From positions 1 to 64,000 of the forward strand of contig DASXGX010000095.1 in the NCBI GenBank assembly GCA_036488815.1: DNA of 64,000 nt, given 5' to 3'. The stretch comes from Roseiarcus sp036488815 (GTDB lineage Bacteria > Pseudomonadota > Alphaproteobacteria > Rhizobiales > Beijerinckiaceae). Position numbers and translations under genes: made by a program. Below are positions 8,819 through 17,710 of the stretch, one piece after another. Numbering within the stretch: the stretch's first letter is position 1; each line of letters begins with the position of its first letter. The notes below the pieces were generated by a model, which was not told where the DNA came from, searched no databases, and was given only the letters and a program-made list of their open reading frames with translations.

Positions 8819-9916
8819 TCACGAATCGACGGCTTTGAAGCCGCTGCGGGCGAGGAATCCGCCGTCGCGATCGAAAACGAGGATTTCAAGTTGGGATCCC
8901 GAGCGAGCCAGCGTCTTGGCGGCGGTCGCCCAGGCGGCGTCGGCGACGCAAGTTGCAAGATCGAGCCCTTCCGCTTCCGCGAGTTCGAAGGCGTGCTTGG
9001 CGGTGTTGGCCGCGCGAATGCGCTCCGCCAGATCGCTCGGAGCAAAACCGGCGAGGAAGCCGAGATCGACCGCGCCGCGTTTGGAGTGCAAGTCGAGACA
9101 GCCTTGGCCGAGCTTCGTCATCTTTCCCATGCCGCCAGCGACGGTGACGCGAGGAACGGGATGCAGGCGCAGATATTTCAACATGCCGCCGGCGAAGTCG
9201 CCCATGTCGATCAGGGCCGCTTCGGGCAAGTTGTGGAGCGCCTGCACGGCAGCCTCAGAGGTCGCGCCGGTCGCGCCGGCGACATGCGTGAGGCCCATGC
9301 CGCGCGCGACGTCGACGCCGCGATGAATGGAGGCGATCCAGGCCGCGCAGGAGAACGGAACCACGATGCCGGTCGTGCCCAGAATCGACAGGCCGCCGAT
9401 GATGCCGAGCCGGCCGTTCAGCGTTCGCTCGGCGATTTTTTCGCCGTCAGGAATCGATATCTCGACGACGACGTCGCTCGCGGCGCCGTATGCGGTGGCG
9501 GCCTCTTCGATCGCCTCGCGAATCATCTGGCGCGGCATCGGATTGATCGCCGGCTCGCCGGTGGCGAGCGGCAAGCCGGGCCGGGTCACAACTCCGACGC
9601 CCTCGCCGGCGCGAAAACCGACCCCCGAACCTGGCGGACCCGGAGTGACCCGCGCGATCACCAAGGCGCCGTGCGTTACGTCGGGATCGTCTCCCGCGTC
9701 CTTGACGACGCCGGCGCGAGCGTAGCCGAAGCCGCGTTCATGAAGCGCCAGCGCAAAGGCGGGGCGCTGGCCGCGTGGCAGCCGGATCGAAACCGGGTCG
9801 GGGAAATTTCCCCCCACCAGCGCTTCATAAGCGGCGCGCGCGGCCGCCGTGGCGCAAGCGCCCGTCGTCCAGCCCCGGCGCAGAAGAGGCCTTGGCTCGT
9901 CCTCGGGTTCAAGCAT
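8819..9916 (-). CDS. cbiD: cobalt-precorrin-5B / precorrin C1-methyltransferase CbiD
   Basis: SAM-dependent C1-methyltransferase of the corrin ring. The protein is 365 aa, the usual CbiD length. RRGWTTGACATAAARAA near the N-terminus is the family signature, and VAGATGATSEAAVQALHN and FAGGMLKYLRLHPVPRVT near the middle are further conserved blocks. ATG at 9916 is preferred to an upstream TTG at 9949. CbiD belongs to the anaerobic naming scheme, yet it sits here among aerobic genes with no cobF in the window, so it likely performs the C1 methylation otherwise done by CobF. It converges on cobM and is divergent from cobB with a 41-bp gap. Confidence 0.92.
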   Translation of the reverse strand: MLEPEDEPRPLLRRGWTTGACATAAARAAYEALVGGNFPDPVSIRLPRGQRPAFALALHERGFGYARAGVVKDAGDDPDVTHGALVIARVTPGPPGSGVGFRAGEGVGVVTRPGLPLATGEPAINPMPRQMIREAIEEAATAYGAASDVVVEISIPDGEKIAERTLNGRLGIIGGLSILGTTGIVVPFSCAAWIASIHRGVDVARGMGLTHVAGATGATSEAAVQALHNLPEAALIDMGDFAGGMLKYLRLHPVPRVTVAGGMGKMTKLGQGCLDLHSKRGAVDLGFLAGFAPSDLAERIRAANTAKHAFELAEAEGLDLATCVADAAWATAAKTLARSGSQLEILVFDRDGGFLARSGFKAVDS

Positions 9917-9957
9917 GACTCTTGGTACCGCTCCCGTTGCGGCACGCAAGGGAAAAT

Positions 9958-11343
9958 ATGGCTATGAGCGCGCACGAGCGAGGGACTGCGGCGCCGCCGC
10001 AACAGCCAACCTTTCCTGAAAGCCCTTCTATCCCGCGCGGCCTTCTGATTGCGGCGCCCCGATCAGGCAGCGGCAAGACGACGCTGGCGCTCGGGCTCAT
10101 GCGCGCCTTTCGGGCTCGCGGCGTCTCCGTCGCCGGAGCCAAGTCGGGGCCGGATTTCATCGATCCCGCCTTTCACGAGGCCGCAACGGGGCGCGCGAGC
10201 CTCAATCTCGACTCCTGGGCCATGGAACCAGCCCTCCTCGCGGCGCTGTCGAGCCGCGCGGCGGCTGGATCTGATTTGTTCCTCGTCGAAGCCTCGATGG
10301 GCCTGTTCGACGGCGCGCCGGGGGAGCCAGGACGCTCGGGCGCTTCGGCGGACGTCGCGGCGGCGCTGGGCCTTCCCGTTCTGCTGACAATCGACGTCTC
10401 CGGACAGGCGCAATCCGCGGCGGCGATCGTCAAGGGTTGCGCGCTCTACGATCCGAGAGTGCGAATCGCCGGAGTGGTCCTCAACAGGGTCGGTAGCCCT
10501 CGCCACCGCCGCCTGGCGTCAGAGGCGATCGAGGCGCTCGGCGTTCCGATCGTCGGCTCGCTGCCGAGGGTGGACGACATCGCTCTACCGGAAAGGCATC
10601 TCGGTCTCGTTCAGGCGAGCGAGACGGAGCGTCTCGAAAGCCGCATCGACGCGATGGCGCGCTTCGTCGCCGAGCACGCCGATCTTGCCGGCATTCTCGC
10701 GCTCGCCGCGCCGCTTGCTCTATCCCAGGGGACCGCTCCGGCCGCTTTGCCGCCACCGGCCCAGCGCATCGCCATCGCCCGAGACGCCGCTTTCTCCTTC
10801 CTCTATCCGCACCTCCTGATGGGCTGGCGCGACCAAGGGGCGGAGATCCTTTTTTTCTCTCCCCTGAACGACGAGCCTCCGCCAGACGACGCGCAAATGT
10901 GCTGGCTGCCGGGCGGATACCCCGAACTCCATGCCGGGCGCCTCGCCGCCGCGAGCCGTTTCCTCAAGGGATTGCGCAGCTTTGCCGAGTCGCGACCCGT
11001 GCACGGCGAGTGCGGCGGGTACATGGTTCTCGGCGAGGCGCTGACCGACGCCGAGGGCGTCGCGCACAGCATGGCGGGCCTCCTGTCGGTGGAGACGAGC
11101 TTCGCCAAGCGCAAGATGAATCTCGGCTACCGTGATGCGACGCTGCTCGCCGACGGGGTTCTGGGCCGGGCCGGACAGCGTCTGCGCGGGCACGAATTTC
11201 ACTACGCCCGCGTCACGACTTTGGGCGGCGACGCGCCCTTCGCAAGCCTCGGCGACGCGTATGGCGCAGCGCCAGCGCCGTCAGGATCGCGGCGCGGGCT
11301 CGTCACCGGCACATTCTTCCACGTGATCGCGAGGGTGGGCTGA
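9958..11343 (+). CDS. cobB: hydrogenobyrinic acid a,c-diamide synthase CobB
   Basis: ATP- and glutamine-dependent amidase that converts the a and c carboxylates to amides, producing the substrate of CobNST. About 461 aa. The N-terminal IAAPRSGSGKTTLALGLM is a P-loop of the dethiobiotin-synthetase-like domain, and KSGPDFIDPAFHEAATG follows it. The C-terminal class I glutaminase domain has the nucleophile Cys in VHGECGGYMVLGEAL (about residue 350) and the His in RGHEFHYAR. The start is either ATG 9958 or ATG 9964; AAGGGA precedes both. Confidence 0.93.
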   Translation: MAMSAHERGTAAPPQQPTFPESPSIPRGLLIAAPRSGSGKTTLALGLMRAFRARGVSVAGAKSGPDFIDPAFHEAATGRASLNLDSWAMEPALLAALSSRAAAGSDLFLVEASMGLFDGAPGEPGRSGASADVAAALGLPVLLTIDVSGQAQSAAAIVKGCALYDPRVRIAGVVLNRVGSPRHRRLASEAIEALGVPIVGSLPRVDDIALPERHLGLVQASETERLESRIDAMARFVAEHADLAGILALAAPLALSQGTAPAALPPPAQRIAIARDAAFSFLYPHLLMGWRDQGAEILFFSPLNDEPPPDDAQMCWLPGGYPELHAGRLAAASRFLKGLRSFAESRPVHGECGGYMVLGEALTDAEGVAHSMAGLLSVETSFAKRKMNLGYRDATLLADGVLGRAGQRLRGHEFHYARVTTLGGDAPFASLGDAYGAAPAPSGSRRGLVTGTFFHVIARVG

Positions 11344-11585
11344 ATACGGCGGAGCGGCCGTAATTGCGAAGCCGGGATACTCCCTTCGAAGTGCTCCTGC
11401 GCCCATCCATGCCCAGAGCGGCGCCGACGGCGGCCGGGCGAAGGTCCTGCGAAGATTGGAAACGCGGCACAGCCGCCCGGATGGCATACCTCCTTTGTCA
11501 AGTCGACACGGCGGACCCGAGGGGGCATGATCTTACCGCCAGCGTGCGCTAATTCTCCGGTTGGCGCGACGGCTTCGGGGGCGAC
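11344..11585. other. intergenic region between cobB and the MarR gene
   Basis: No convincing gene. A small inverted repeat TACGGC/GCCGTA with a 6-nt loop follows the cobB stop at 11345-11362 and has no T-run. The segment was checked for a cobalamin riboswitch and none was found. A short minus-strand frame (11281-11487) begins directly beside an AAAGGAGGT string but has no usable spacer and no recognisable protein. Confidence 0.5.
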
Positions 11586-12119
11586 GTGGTCTCGATGACG
11601 GGCGACCTGCACCAATTGATTCGCCAATGGGGGCGCGAGCGGCCGGACGTCGATCTCACCGCATTCGTCATCGTCGCCGCCATCAAGCTGCTCGACCAAA
11701 GATTCGAGGCGGAGTCTCGCCGCCTCTCGGCCGCGTTCGAGATCGGCCCGGGCGATCTTCGCGTGCTTTTCGCGCTACGCCGTTCCGGCGTCGACAAACC
11801 GCAGCGTCCGACCGACCTGTTCCAATCCCTGCTCGTCTCGTCCGGGGCCGTGACGAAGCAAGTCGATCGTCTGGAAGAAAAAGCCCTCGTCGAGCGCCTT
11901 CCCGACCCCGAGTATCAGCGTGGGTTCCGCGTGCGCCTGACGCCCCTCGGCGCAGCAACCGCCGACGCGGCCATCGAAGCCGTGTGCTCCAGCCAGACGG
12001 CCATCGGCGCGGCGATCGCGAGCCTCACCGACGCGGAGCGCGAGGTCGGCAAGACTTTCCTTAAAAACCTGCTCGAAAAAGTCGGCGCGCCGAGCGAAGC
12101 CGCGTCCGAGGACGCCTGA
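11586..12119 (+). CDS. MarR-family transcriptional regulator
   Basis: Winged-helix DNA-binding protein of about 175 aa. The recognition helix region is LFQSLLVSSGAVTKQVDRLEE and the wing is LVERLPDPEYQRGFRVRLTP, both typical of MarR; flanking helices for dimerisation lie at residues 20-50 and 135-165. The start is GTG at 11586 (GGGGG just upstream) or ATG at 11595. It follows cobB after 242 bp and precedes an aminopeptidase gene on the same strand. The ligand and targets cannot be read from sequence; self-regulation or control of the neighbouring gene is likely for the family. Confidence 0.85.
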   Translation: MVSMTGDLHQLIRQWGRERPDVDLTAFVIVAAIKLLDQRFEAESRRLSAAFEIGPGDLRVLFALRRSGVDKPQRPTDLFQSLLVSSGAVTKQVDRLEEKALVERLPDPEYQRGFRVRLTPLGAATADAAIEAVCSSQTAIGAAIASLTDAEREVGKTFLKNLLEKVGAPSEAASEDA

Positions 12120-12246
12120 AGCGCTGCATCGCGCGACGAGACCTCCGGCGGGCGGCCCCTTCCAATCGGCAGAATCGCACGCCCGCTTCGCCACGACGCG
12201 AAGGCGCCTATATAACGACGATCGACATGCATCAGGACGCAGGCCT

Positions 12247-13503
12247 ATGACGACCCATCAGCGAAATCTTACCGCCTCGATCGATCCCGTGAAGCTGGAC
12301 CGGCTCGCGGAACTGGCGGTCAAAGTCGGGCTGGATTTGCAGCCGGGGCAAGATCTCTTTCTGACCTCGCCGATCGCGGCGCTGCCGCTCGTGCGCCTCA
12401 TCGTCGAGCACGCCTATAAGGCTGGCGCCGGCCTGGTGACGCCCATTATGTCCGACGAGGAGATCACCCTCGCGCGCTATCGCAACGCCCGGGATGCGAG
12501 CTTCGACCGCGCCGCCGGATGGCTTTACGAAGGCGTCGCCAAGGCGTTCGCCGCCAATACGGCCCGACTCGGCGTGGTCGGCGACAATCCGATGCTGCTC
12601 GCGGGCGAAGAGCCGGCCAAGGTCGCGCGCGCCAACCGCGCCAATTCGATCGCCTACCAGCCGGCCCTCGAAAAGATCGCCGGCTTCGACATCAATTGGA
12701 ACCTCGTCGCCTATCCGACGCCCTCCTGGGCGAAGCTCGTCTTTCCTGGTGAGGACGAGGAGGTCGCCGTCGCCAAGCTCGCCCATGCGATCTTCGCCGC
12801 CTCGCGGGTCGACAATTCCGATCCGATCGGGGCATGGGCGGCGCACAACGCGGCGCTGCGCCAGCGCACCGAGATGCTGAACGGACACCGCTTCCAGGCG
12901 CTCCATTATTCCGGGCCGGGAACCGATCTGACGATCGGCCTTGCCGACGACCACGAATGGCAGGGCGGCGCCTCGACGGCCAAGAACGGCGTCGTCTGCA
13001 ATCCCAATATTCCGACCGAAGAGGTCTTCACCACGCCGCACGCCCGCCGCATCGAGGGCCGCGTCGTCAGCACCAAGCCGCTCTCCTACCAAGGCACGCT
13101 GATCGACGGCATCGAGGTCAGGTTCGAAGGCGGCCGCATCGTCGAGGCGAAGGCCTCGCGCGGCGGAGAAGTGCTGGGCAAGGTGCTGGACACAGATGAA
13201 GGCGCCCGGCGTCTCGGCGAAGTCGCCCTCGTGCCGCATTCCTCGCCGATCTCGCAAAGCGGCCTGCTGTTCTACAACACGCTGTTCGACGAGAACGCCG
13301 CCTGCCACATCGCGCTCGGCCAGTGCTATTCGAAGTGCTTCCTCGACGGCGCCAAGCTGACGCCGGACGAGATCGCCGCCAAGGGCGGCAACAAGAGCCT
13401 CATTCACATCGACTGGATGATCGGCTCCGACAAGATCGACATCGACGGCATTCGCGCCGACGGCAGCCGCGTGCCGGTCTTCCGCAAAGGCGAGTGGGCC
13501 TGA
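12247..13503 (+). CDS. M29-family aminopeptidase
   Basis: Cytoplasmic metallo-aminopeptidase of the thermophilic aminopeptidase (AmpS/PepS, M29) family; it removes N-terminal residues from peptides using a two-metal centre. The protein is 418 aa, the usual size. The conserved PNIPTEEVFTTP (about residue 255) and GARRLGEVALVPHSSPIS (about residue 320) supply the expected Glu and His metal ligands, followed by NTLFDENAACHIALGQCY and HIDWMIGSDKIDIDG. The start ATG has a GCAGG-type site close upstream. A TATATAAC string at 12209-12216 could be a -10 element. The gene stands alone and ends facing the cytochrome gene. Confidence 0.9.
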   Translation: MTTHQRNLTASIDPVKLDRLAELAVKVGLDLQPGQDLFLTSPIAALPLVRLIVEHAYKAGAGLVTPIMSDEEITLARYRNARDASFDRAAGWLYEGVAKAFAANTARLGVVGDNPMLLAGEEPAKVARANRANSIAYQPALEKIAGFDINWNLVAYPTPSWAKLVFPGEDEEVAVAKLAHAIFAASRVDNSDPIGAWAAHNAALRQRTEMLNGHRFQALHYSGPGTDLTIGLADDHEWQGGASTAKNGVVCNPNIPTEEVFTTPHARRIEGRVVSTKPLSYQGTLIDGIEVRFEGGRIVEAKASRGGEVLGKVLDTDEGARRLGEVALVPHSSPISQSGLLFYNTLFDENAACHIALGQCYSKCFLDGAKLTPDEIAAKGGNKSLIHIDWMIGSDKIDIDGIRADGSRVPVFRKGEWA

Positions 13504-13647
13504 GGAGAGCGCGGCGATATCCCCCTCTTCCCGAGCGCCGCGCGGGGAAAGGGCTGGGGTGGGGAGCCGTGTGATTGGCCGCAAGCGGCTACTCACCCGG
13601 CCCCTCATCCTGACCTTCTCCCCGCTTGCGGGGAGAAGAGATCCTCT
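13504..13647. repeat. intergenic hairpin repeat, possible bidirectional terminator
   Basis: Between two convergent genes. A near-perfect hairpin CTTCTCCCCG-CTTG-CGGGGAGAAG lies at 13615-13638, of the kind dispersed in many Hyphomicrobiales genomes. There is no long T-run on either side. Position between convergent stops suggests transcription ends here from both directions, but that is inferred. Confidence 0.55.
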
Positions 13648-15018
13648 TCAACGTTCGGCCGCCGGCGGCGGGGCGTTCAACGCCTGCCGCAGCTTCGCGA
13701 CCTGCGCGGCGTCGACCGCGGAGGCGTTGTTGCCCCAGCTCGAACGGATGAACGTCACGATATCGGCGACCTCCTGATCGCTGAGCCTGTCGGCGAACGG
13801 CGGCATGGTGAATCGGGTCGGGGCTTTGGCCGTCCGCGCCATCGAGCCGCCGTTCAGCACGATATTGATGAGCGAGCTCGGATCGGCGTCGTTCACGACA
13901 GGATTTCCCGCAAGCGCCGGGAACGTTTCAGCGTAACCCAAGCCGGTCGAGCGATGGCAGGCCGCGCAGCTGTTGAGATAGTCGAGCGCCCCGCGCGTCG
14001 AAACTACGCCTGCCGCAAGCGCCGTGGCCGCTGCGGGCTTATAAGCGAAGCGCGCCTCGCCCTGCTCGCCTGGCAGCGATTTCAGGAACTGGGCGATCGC
14101 GCGCAGATCCTCGTTGGTCATGAACTGGGTGCTGTGGCTGACGACATCGGTCATGCCGCCGAAAGCAGCGTCGTTGTGGTTTCTGCCGGTCCGCAGGAAC
14201 TCGACGATGTCGTCCTCGCTCCAACCGCCGAGACCGGTGACGGCGTCGCCTCTCAGATCGCTGGCGACGAAGTTGTTGACGACGCCGCCTGAGAGATACG
14301 CCGCGCCGTCTTGCGCGGTCAGCGCCTTTTCCTGCAACCCGAGGCCGCGCGGCGTGTGGCAGGCGCCGCAATGTGCAGGCCCCTCGACGAGATAGGCCCC
14401 TCTCGCCAGCAGCGCGTCGGCGCCGGCGTCCGTCGTCTCGCTGGCGGGCGACGTAGATGCGGGCGTCGGCGCGAACAGCCAGCGCCAATAGCTGAGCGGC
14501 CATCGCATGGAGAGCGGCCAAGGAATGTCCGATCGCCGGTTCGCCTGAGCCACCGGTTGAACGCCTCGCGTGAAATAGGCGTAGAGGGCCTGGACGTCGG
14601 CATCGGTCATGCGCGCATACGAGGGAAACGGCATGGCTGGATAGAGCGCCGAGCCGTCGGGGCGGAGGCCGCGGCGCACGGCGCGCTCGAAATCTCCGTA
14701 GCTGTACCTGCCAATGCCGGTTTGTTCATCGGGCGTGATGTTGCTGGTGTAGACGGCGCCGATCGGCGTGGCGATCGGCAGGTCGCCGGCATAGGCCTTG
14801 CCGCCCGGAGCGGTATGACAAGCCGAGCAATCGCCCAGCACGGCGACATAGGCGCCGCGCGCGATCAGCTTTTGATCGATCGGCTGCACGAGCTTCGCCG
14901 AACGGTCGCCGCCGATCCCGCCGAACAGCACGGCGATCAGCCAGGCGCCGCCGACCCCGACCACACCAAGGCCAATCAAGCCGGCGACGACTCGGCCAGG
15001 AGTCAATCTTCTTTTCAT
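13648..15018 (-). CDS. triheme cytochrome c subunit of membrane-bound GMC dehydrogenase
   Basis: Electron-acceptor subunit related to gluconate 2-dehydrogenase and alcohol dehydrogenase cytochrome c subunits; it passes electrons from the flavoprotein to quinone or a terminal oxidase on the periplasmic face of the membrane. The protein is 456 aa. An N-terminal hydrophobic segment (about residues 9-35) serves as signal or anchor. Three haem sites are visible: CSACH (64-68), CGACH (217-221) and CAACH (351-355), each in a c-type domain. It is the last gene of the three-gene unit and begins 11 bp after the flavoprotein gene. Confidence 0.9.
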   Translation of the reverse strand: MKRRLTPGRVVAGLIGLGVVGVGGAWLIAVLFGGIGGDRSAKLVQPIDQKLIARGAYVAVLGDCSACHTAPGGKAYAGDLPIATPIGAVYTSNITPDEQTGIGRYSYGDFERAVRRGLRPDGSALYPAMPFPSYARMTDADVQALYAYFTRGVQPVAQANRRSDIPWPLSMRWPLSYWRWLFAPTPASTSPASETTDAGADALLARGAYLVEGPAHCGACHTPRGLGLQEKALTAQDGAAYLSGGVVNNFVASDLRGDAVTGLGGWSEDDIVEFLRTGRNHNDAAFGGMTDVVSHSTQFMTNEDLRAIAQFLKSLPGEQGEARFAYKPAAATALAAGVVSTRGALDYLNSCAACHRSTGLGYAETFPALAGNPVVNDADPSSLINIVLNGGSMARTAKAPTRFTMPPFADRLSDQEVADIVTFIRSSWGNNASAVDAAQVAKLRQALNAPPPAAER

Positions 15019-15029
15019 GCGCCCGCTCC

Positions 15030-16808
15030 CTAGGCCGGAACCAGGGGACCGGGGTTTTTAAGGTACTTGGCCTTGATCGCATCGACTGCGAAATAGGCCA
15101 GAGCGCCAACGAGCCCGGTGGGATTGTAGCCGATGTTCTGCGGGAATGCGGAAGCGCCGGGCACGAACAGGTTGGGCACGTCCCAGCTTTGCAGATAGCG
15201 ATTGAGTGCGCTCGTATTCGGGTCCGCGCCGGTGATCACTCCGCCGGTAACGTGGGTGGTTTGATATTGGCGGACGTTGAAGTGGTCGCCCGGCTGGCGG
15301 ATGAGAGTCGAATGCGCCTTCGGCTTCATCTTGCCGACGATCTCGAGCGCGCGATCGGTGACGTAACGGGTCATCCGGTACTCATTGTCGTGCCAGTCGA
15401 AAGTCATCCGCAGCAGCGGCATGCCGAGCGAGTCGCGATAAGTCGGATCGAGATCGAGATAGGCGTCGCGATAGGACATCACCGATCCGTGCGCCACGAC
15501 GTTGGTCGTGTGGAGATAGCTGTCCTTGGCGGCGCGCTTCCACGCCGCGCCCCAACTCGGCGCGCCGGGCGGCGTCGCGAGCTGCTGGATCGGACGCCCC
15601 CCGGTTTGACCGCCGATGATGTAACCGCCGCCGACAAAGCCTAGCGGGCCGTGGTCGAAGTGATCGGAGTTGAATTCGTCGACGATCTGCGAACCGCCGG
15701 AGCCCGCGCCGATGAACGGATTGATCGCGACGTCCTTGTCATAGAAGACCGAGGTCGCGCTCATCATCTGGTACGCGAAGTTCTTGCCGATGACGCCGGT
15801 TCCTGTCTTCGGGTCGTATGGCTTGCCGATGCCCGAGAGCAGCATCATGCGGACGTTGTTGGTCTGGAAGGACGACAGGATGACCATCTCCGCCGGCTGG
15901 AACAGCTCGGCGCCCGACGGATCGACGTAGGTGACGCCCACGGCCCGCTTTCCCGTCGAATCGAGGTTGATGCGCGTGACGTGGCTTTGCGCGCGCAGCT
16001 CGAAATTCGGCATGCTGTACAGCGCCGGAAGGATCGTCGTCTGCGGCGAACCTTTCGAATAGAGGAAGCAGCCGAACCGCTCGCAAAAGCCGCAGAGATT
16101 GCACGGGCCCAGTCGCACGCCGTAGAAATTCGTGTAGGGCTGCGAACAATTGGCGCTGGGTTGCGGGTACGGATGATAGCCGAGCTCCTTCGCCGCCTTC
16201 GCGAACAGGATCGCGGCGTAGGTGTCGGCGACGGGCGGCGTTGGATACGGCCGCGAACGCCGTCCCTCGAATGGATTGCCGCCCGGCGCCGCCACGCCGT
16301 TGAGATTGCCCGCCTGGCCGGAAGACCCGTTCAAATACTCGAAGCGGTCGAAATAAGGCTCGAGCTCGTCGTAGGTAACATCGTAGTCCTGGATGGTCAT
16401 GCCATCAGGGATGAAATTGGCGCCGTAGCGCTCGATCATCCGCGTCCGGATCTTGAGATCCTCGGGCGAAGGGCGAAAGATCTGGCCGTTCCAATGGAGG
16501 CCGGCCCCGCCGACGCCGTCGGGAAGGAGGAAGGCGTTATATTGGCGATAGGGGACGGCGAGGTCGTCGACGCCGTGCCGCACGGTCACGGTTTCCAGCG
16601 ACAGGCGTCGGAACATATCGCCGCGTATGCCGTATTTCAGCTCGTCGGCGGCCTTGGGATAGGTGAAGTCCGGCGAGGTGTCGCGGTTCTTGCCGCGCTC
16701 CAGAGCGACGACGTTGAGCCCCTCGCGCGCAAGTTCGATGCTCATGATCGAACCTGTCCAACCAAGGCCGACGACGACGACATCGGCGGGTTTCATTCTC
16801 GTCGCCAT
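15030..16808 (-). CDS. GMC-family FAD-dependent dehydrogenase, large subunit
   Basis: Flavoprotein catalytic subunit of the gluconate 2-dehydrogenase/FAD-glucose/sorbitol dehydrogenase group. The protein is 592 aa. The N-terminal DVVVVGLGWTGSIMSIELA is the ADP-binding loop, GVGGAGLHWNG near residue 100 is a GMC signature, and the C-terminus has the catalytic His region (QYQTTHVTGG) and GYNPTGLVGALAYF. Four cysteines at about 236, 239, 242 and 247 (GPCNLCGFCERFGC) resemble the iron-sulfur cluster segment of FAD-glucose dehydrogenases. It has no signal peptide, so export probably relies on the Tat-bearing small subunit encoded 3 bp upstream. The substrate is unknown. Confidence 0.9.
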   Translation of the reverse strand: MATRMKPADVVVVGLGWTGSIMSIELAREGLNVVALERGKNRDTSPDFTYPKAADELKYGIRGDMFRRLSLETVTVRHGVDDLAVPYRQYNAFLLPDGVGGAGLHWNGQIFRPSPEDLKIRTRMIERYGANFIPDGMTIQDYDVTYDELEPYFDRFEYLNGSSGQAGNLNGVAAPGGNPFEGRRSRPYPTPPVADTYAAILFAKAAKELGYHPYPQPSANCSQPYTNFYGVRLGPCNLCGFCERFGCFLYSKGSPQTTILPALYSMPNFELRAQSHVTRINLDSTGKRAVGVTYVDPSGAELFQPAEMVILSSFQTNNVRMMLLSGIGKPYDPKTGTGVIGKNFAYQMMSATSVFYDKDVAINPFIGAGSGGSQIVDEFNSDHFDHGPLGFVGGGYIIGGQTGGRPIQQLATPPGAPSWGAAWKRAAKDSYLHTTNVVAHGSVMSYRDAYLDLDPTYRDSLGMPLLRMTFDWHDNEYRMTRYVTDRALEIVGKMKPKAHSTLIRQPGDHFNVRQYQTTHVTGGVITGADPNTSALNRYLQSWDVPNLFVPGASAFPQNIGYNPTGLVGALAYFAVDAIKAKYLKNPGPLVPA

Positions 16809-16811
16809 GGC

Positions 16812-17564
16812 TCAGGCCTTCTCGCCGCGAATGGAAACGGGCCCGAGCGGATAGACTTGGCCGGGCTTCGACGCCCAATCGGCGAAGTCTGCGCGAGCGC
16901 CGGGAAAGCCGATCATCTTCCAAGCCGCCATATCGCGGTTGCCGCCGTACATCGGGTCGGCGAAGTAGCCTTCCTTGGTGTTGGCGAGAAGCTGGATAAA
17001 GAATTCCGAGGCCTTGACGTTCGGGAGCGCGATTTCGCCATGCTGGAGCTGGCTGAGCGTCTTGTCCTTCTCGGCGTCTGCGAGAGCGGCGAAGTCCTTG
17101 CCGTGAGTCTTCTGGGACCAACCGTTGATGTCGACGATCGCGGCCCGATAGAGGTCCCGAGGCGAGTAGCGGAGCTGGTAGCCCAGCGTGAAGTCGGCCT
17201 CCGGGTGGAACGGGCCCTGCAGATACCAGAAGCCGCCGTGGCCGTATTCGGTCTCCATCTGCCGGTCGATGAACTCCGGCACGTGGGCGTCGAGTGCGCC
17301 GGGACCGTCGTCGTTGGACGGGATCAATCGATCCGTCGCGGCGTTCACGAAGGCCCATTCAGCGGGAGTGAAGTACGTTGGTTGATAGCCCTCCCCGGTA
17401 AGGGCCGCCGCGGCCGCCGCGGGCACAAGCCGCGCTGTGTCGCAGCCCAGGAAGAGAGCGCCAGGAACGGCGGCTAACGCACCTTTGAGAAAAGTCCTAC
17501 GCCGATTGTCTCCATCGTCGCCATTTCCTGCCTCCTGCGGCAGGCGTTGCGCGGAATCCGCCAT
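16812..17564 (-). CDS. gluconate 2-dehydrogenase subunit 3 family protein (Tat-exported small subunit)
   Basis: Small subunit of the membrane-bound dehydrogenase, about 250 aa. A twin-arginine signal is plain: RRRTFLKGALAAVPGALFLG near the N-terminus. The rest fits the family (for example YFTPAEWAFVNAATDRLIP and QFADP-type C-terminal blocks). In characterised homologues this subunit carries the flavoprotein through the Tat system and helps its maturation. ATG at 17564 is chosen over an upstream TTG at 17579. It is first in a three-gene unit (small subunit, flavoprotein, cytochrome), with the large perfect inverted repeat about 150 bp upstream. Confidence 0.87.
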   Translation of the reverse strand: MADSAQRLPQEAGNGDDGDNRRRTFLKGALAAVPGALFLGCDTARLVPAAAAAALTGEGYQPTYFTPAEWAFVNAATDRLIPSNDDGPGALDAHVPEFIDRQMETEYGHGGFWYLQGPFHPEADFTLGYQLRYSPRDLYRAAIVDINGWSQKTHGKDFAALADAEKDKTLSQLQHGEIALPNVKASEFFIQLLANTKEGYFADPMYGGNRDMAAWKMIGFPGARADFADWASKPGQVYPLGPVSIRGEKA

Positions 17565-17710
17565 ATGCCTCGACCCCAAACCACGATCGAGCGAATCCCG
17601 AGTCGTCTCACGGCGGAATGGGATTCCGGGTGGGGCAAGAGGGAGCCGCTCGGCAGCGGATGAACCGCTGCTTCTGGGGCCGAGCTAGCACTGCCTAAGA
17701 AAGTGCGGCC

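Noticed and set aside
11281..11487. 68-aa minus-strand frame beside an AAAGGAGGT string
   Set aside because: The ATG touches the Shine-Dalgarno-like string with no spacer, the frame runs antisense into cobB, and the product has no recognisable features.
11344..11585. Possible cobalamin riboswitch near the cob genes
   Set aside because: The B12-box and core consensus segments could not be lined up on either strand; GAAACGCGGCACAGCC is only a superficial likeness, and it would precede a MarR gene rather than a B12 gene.
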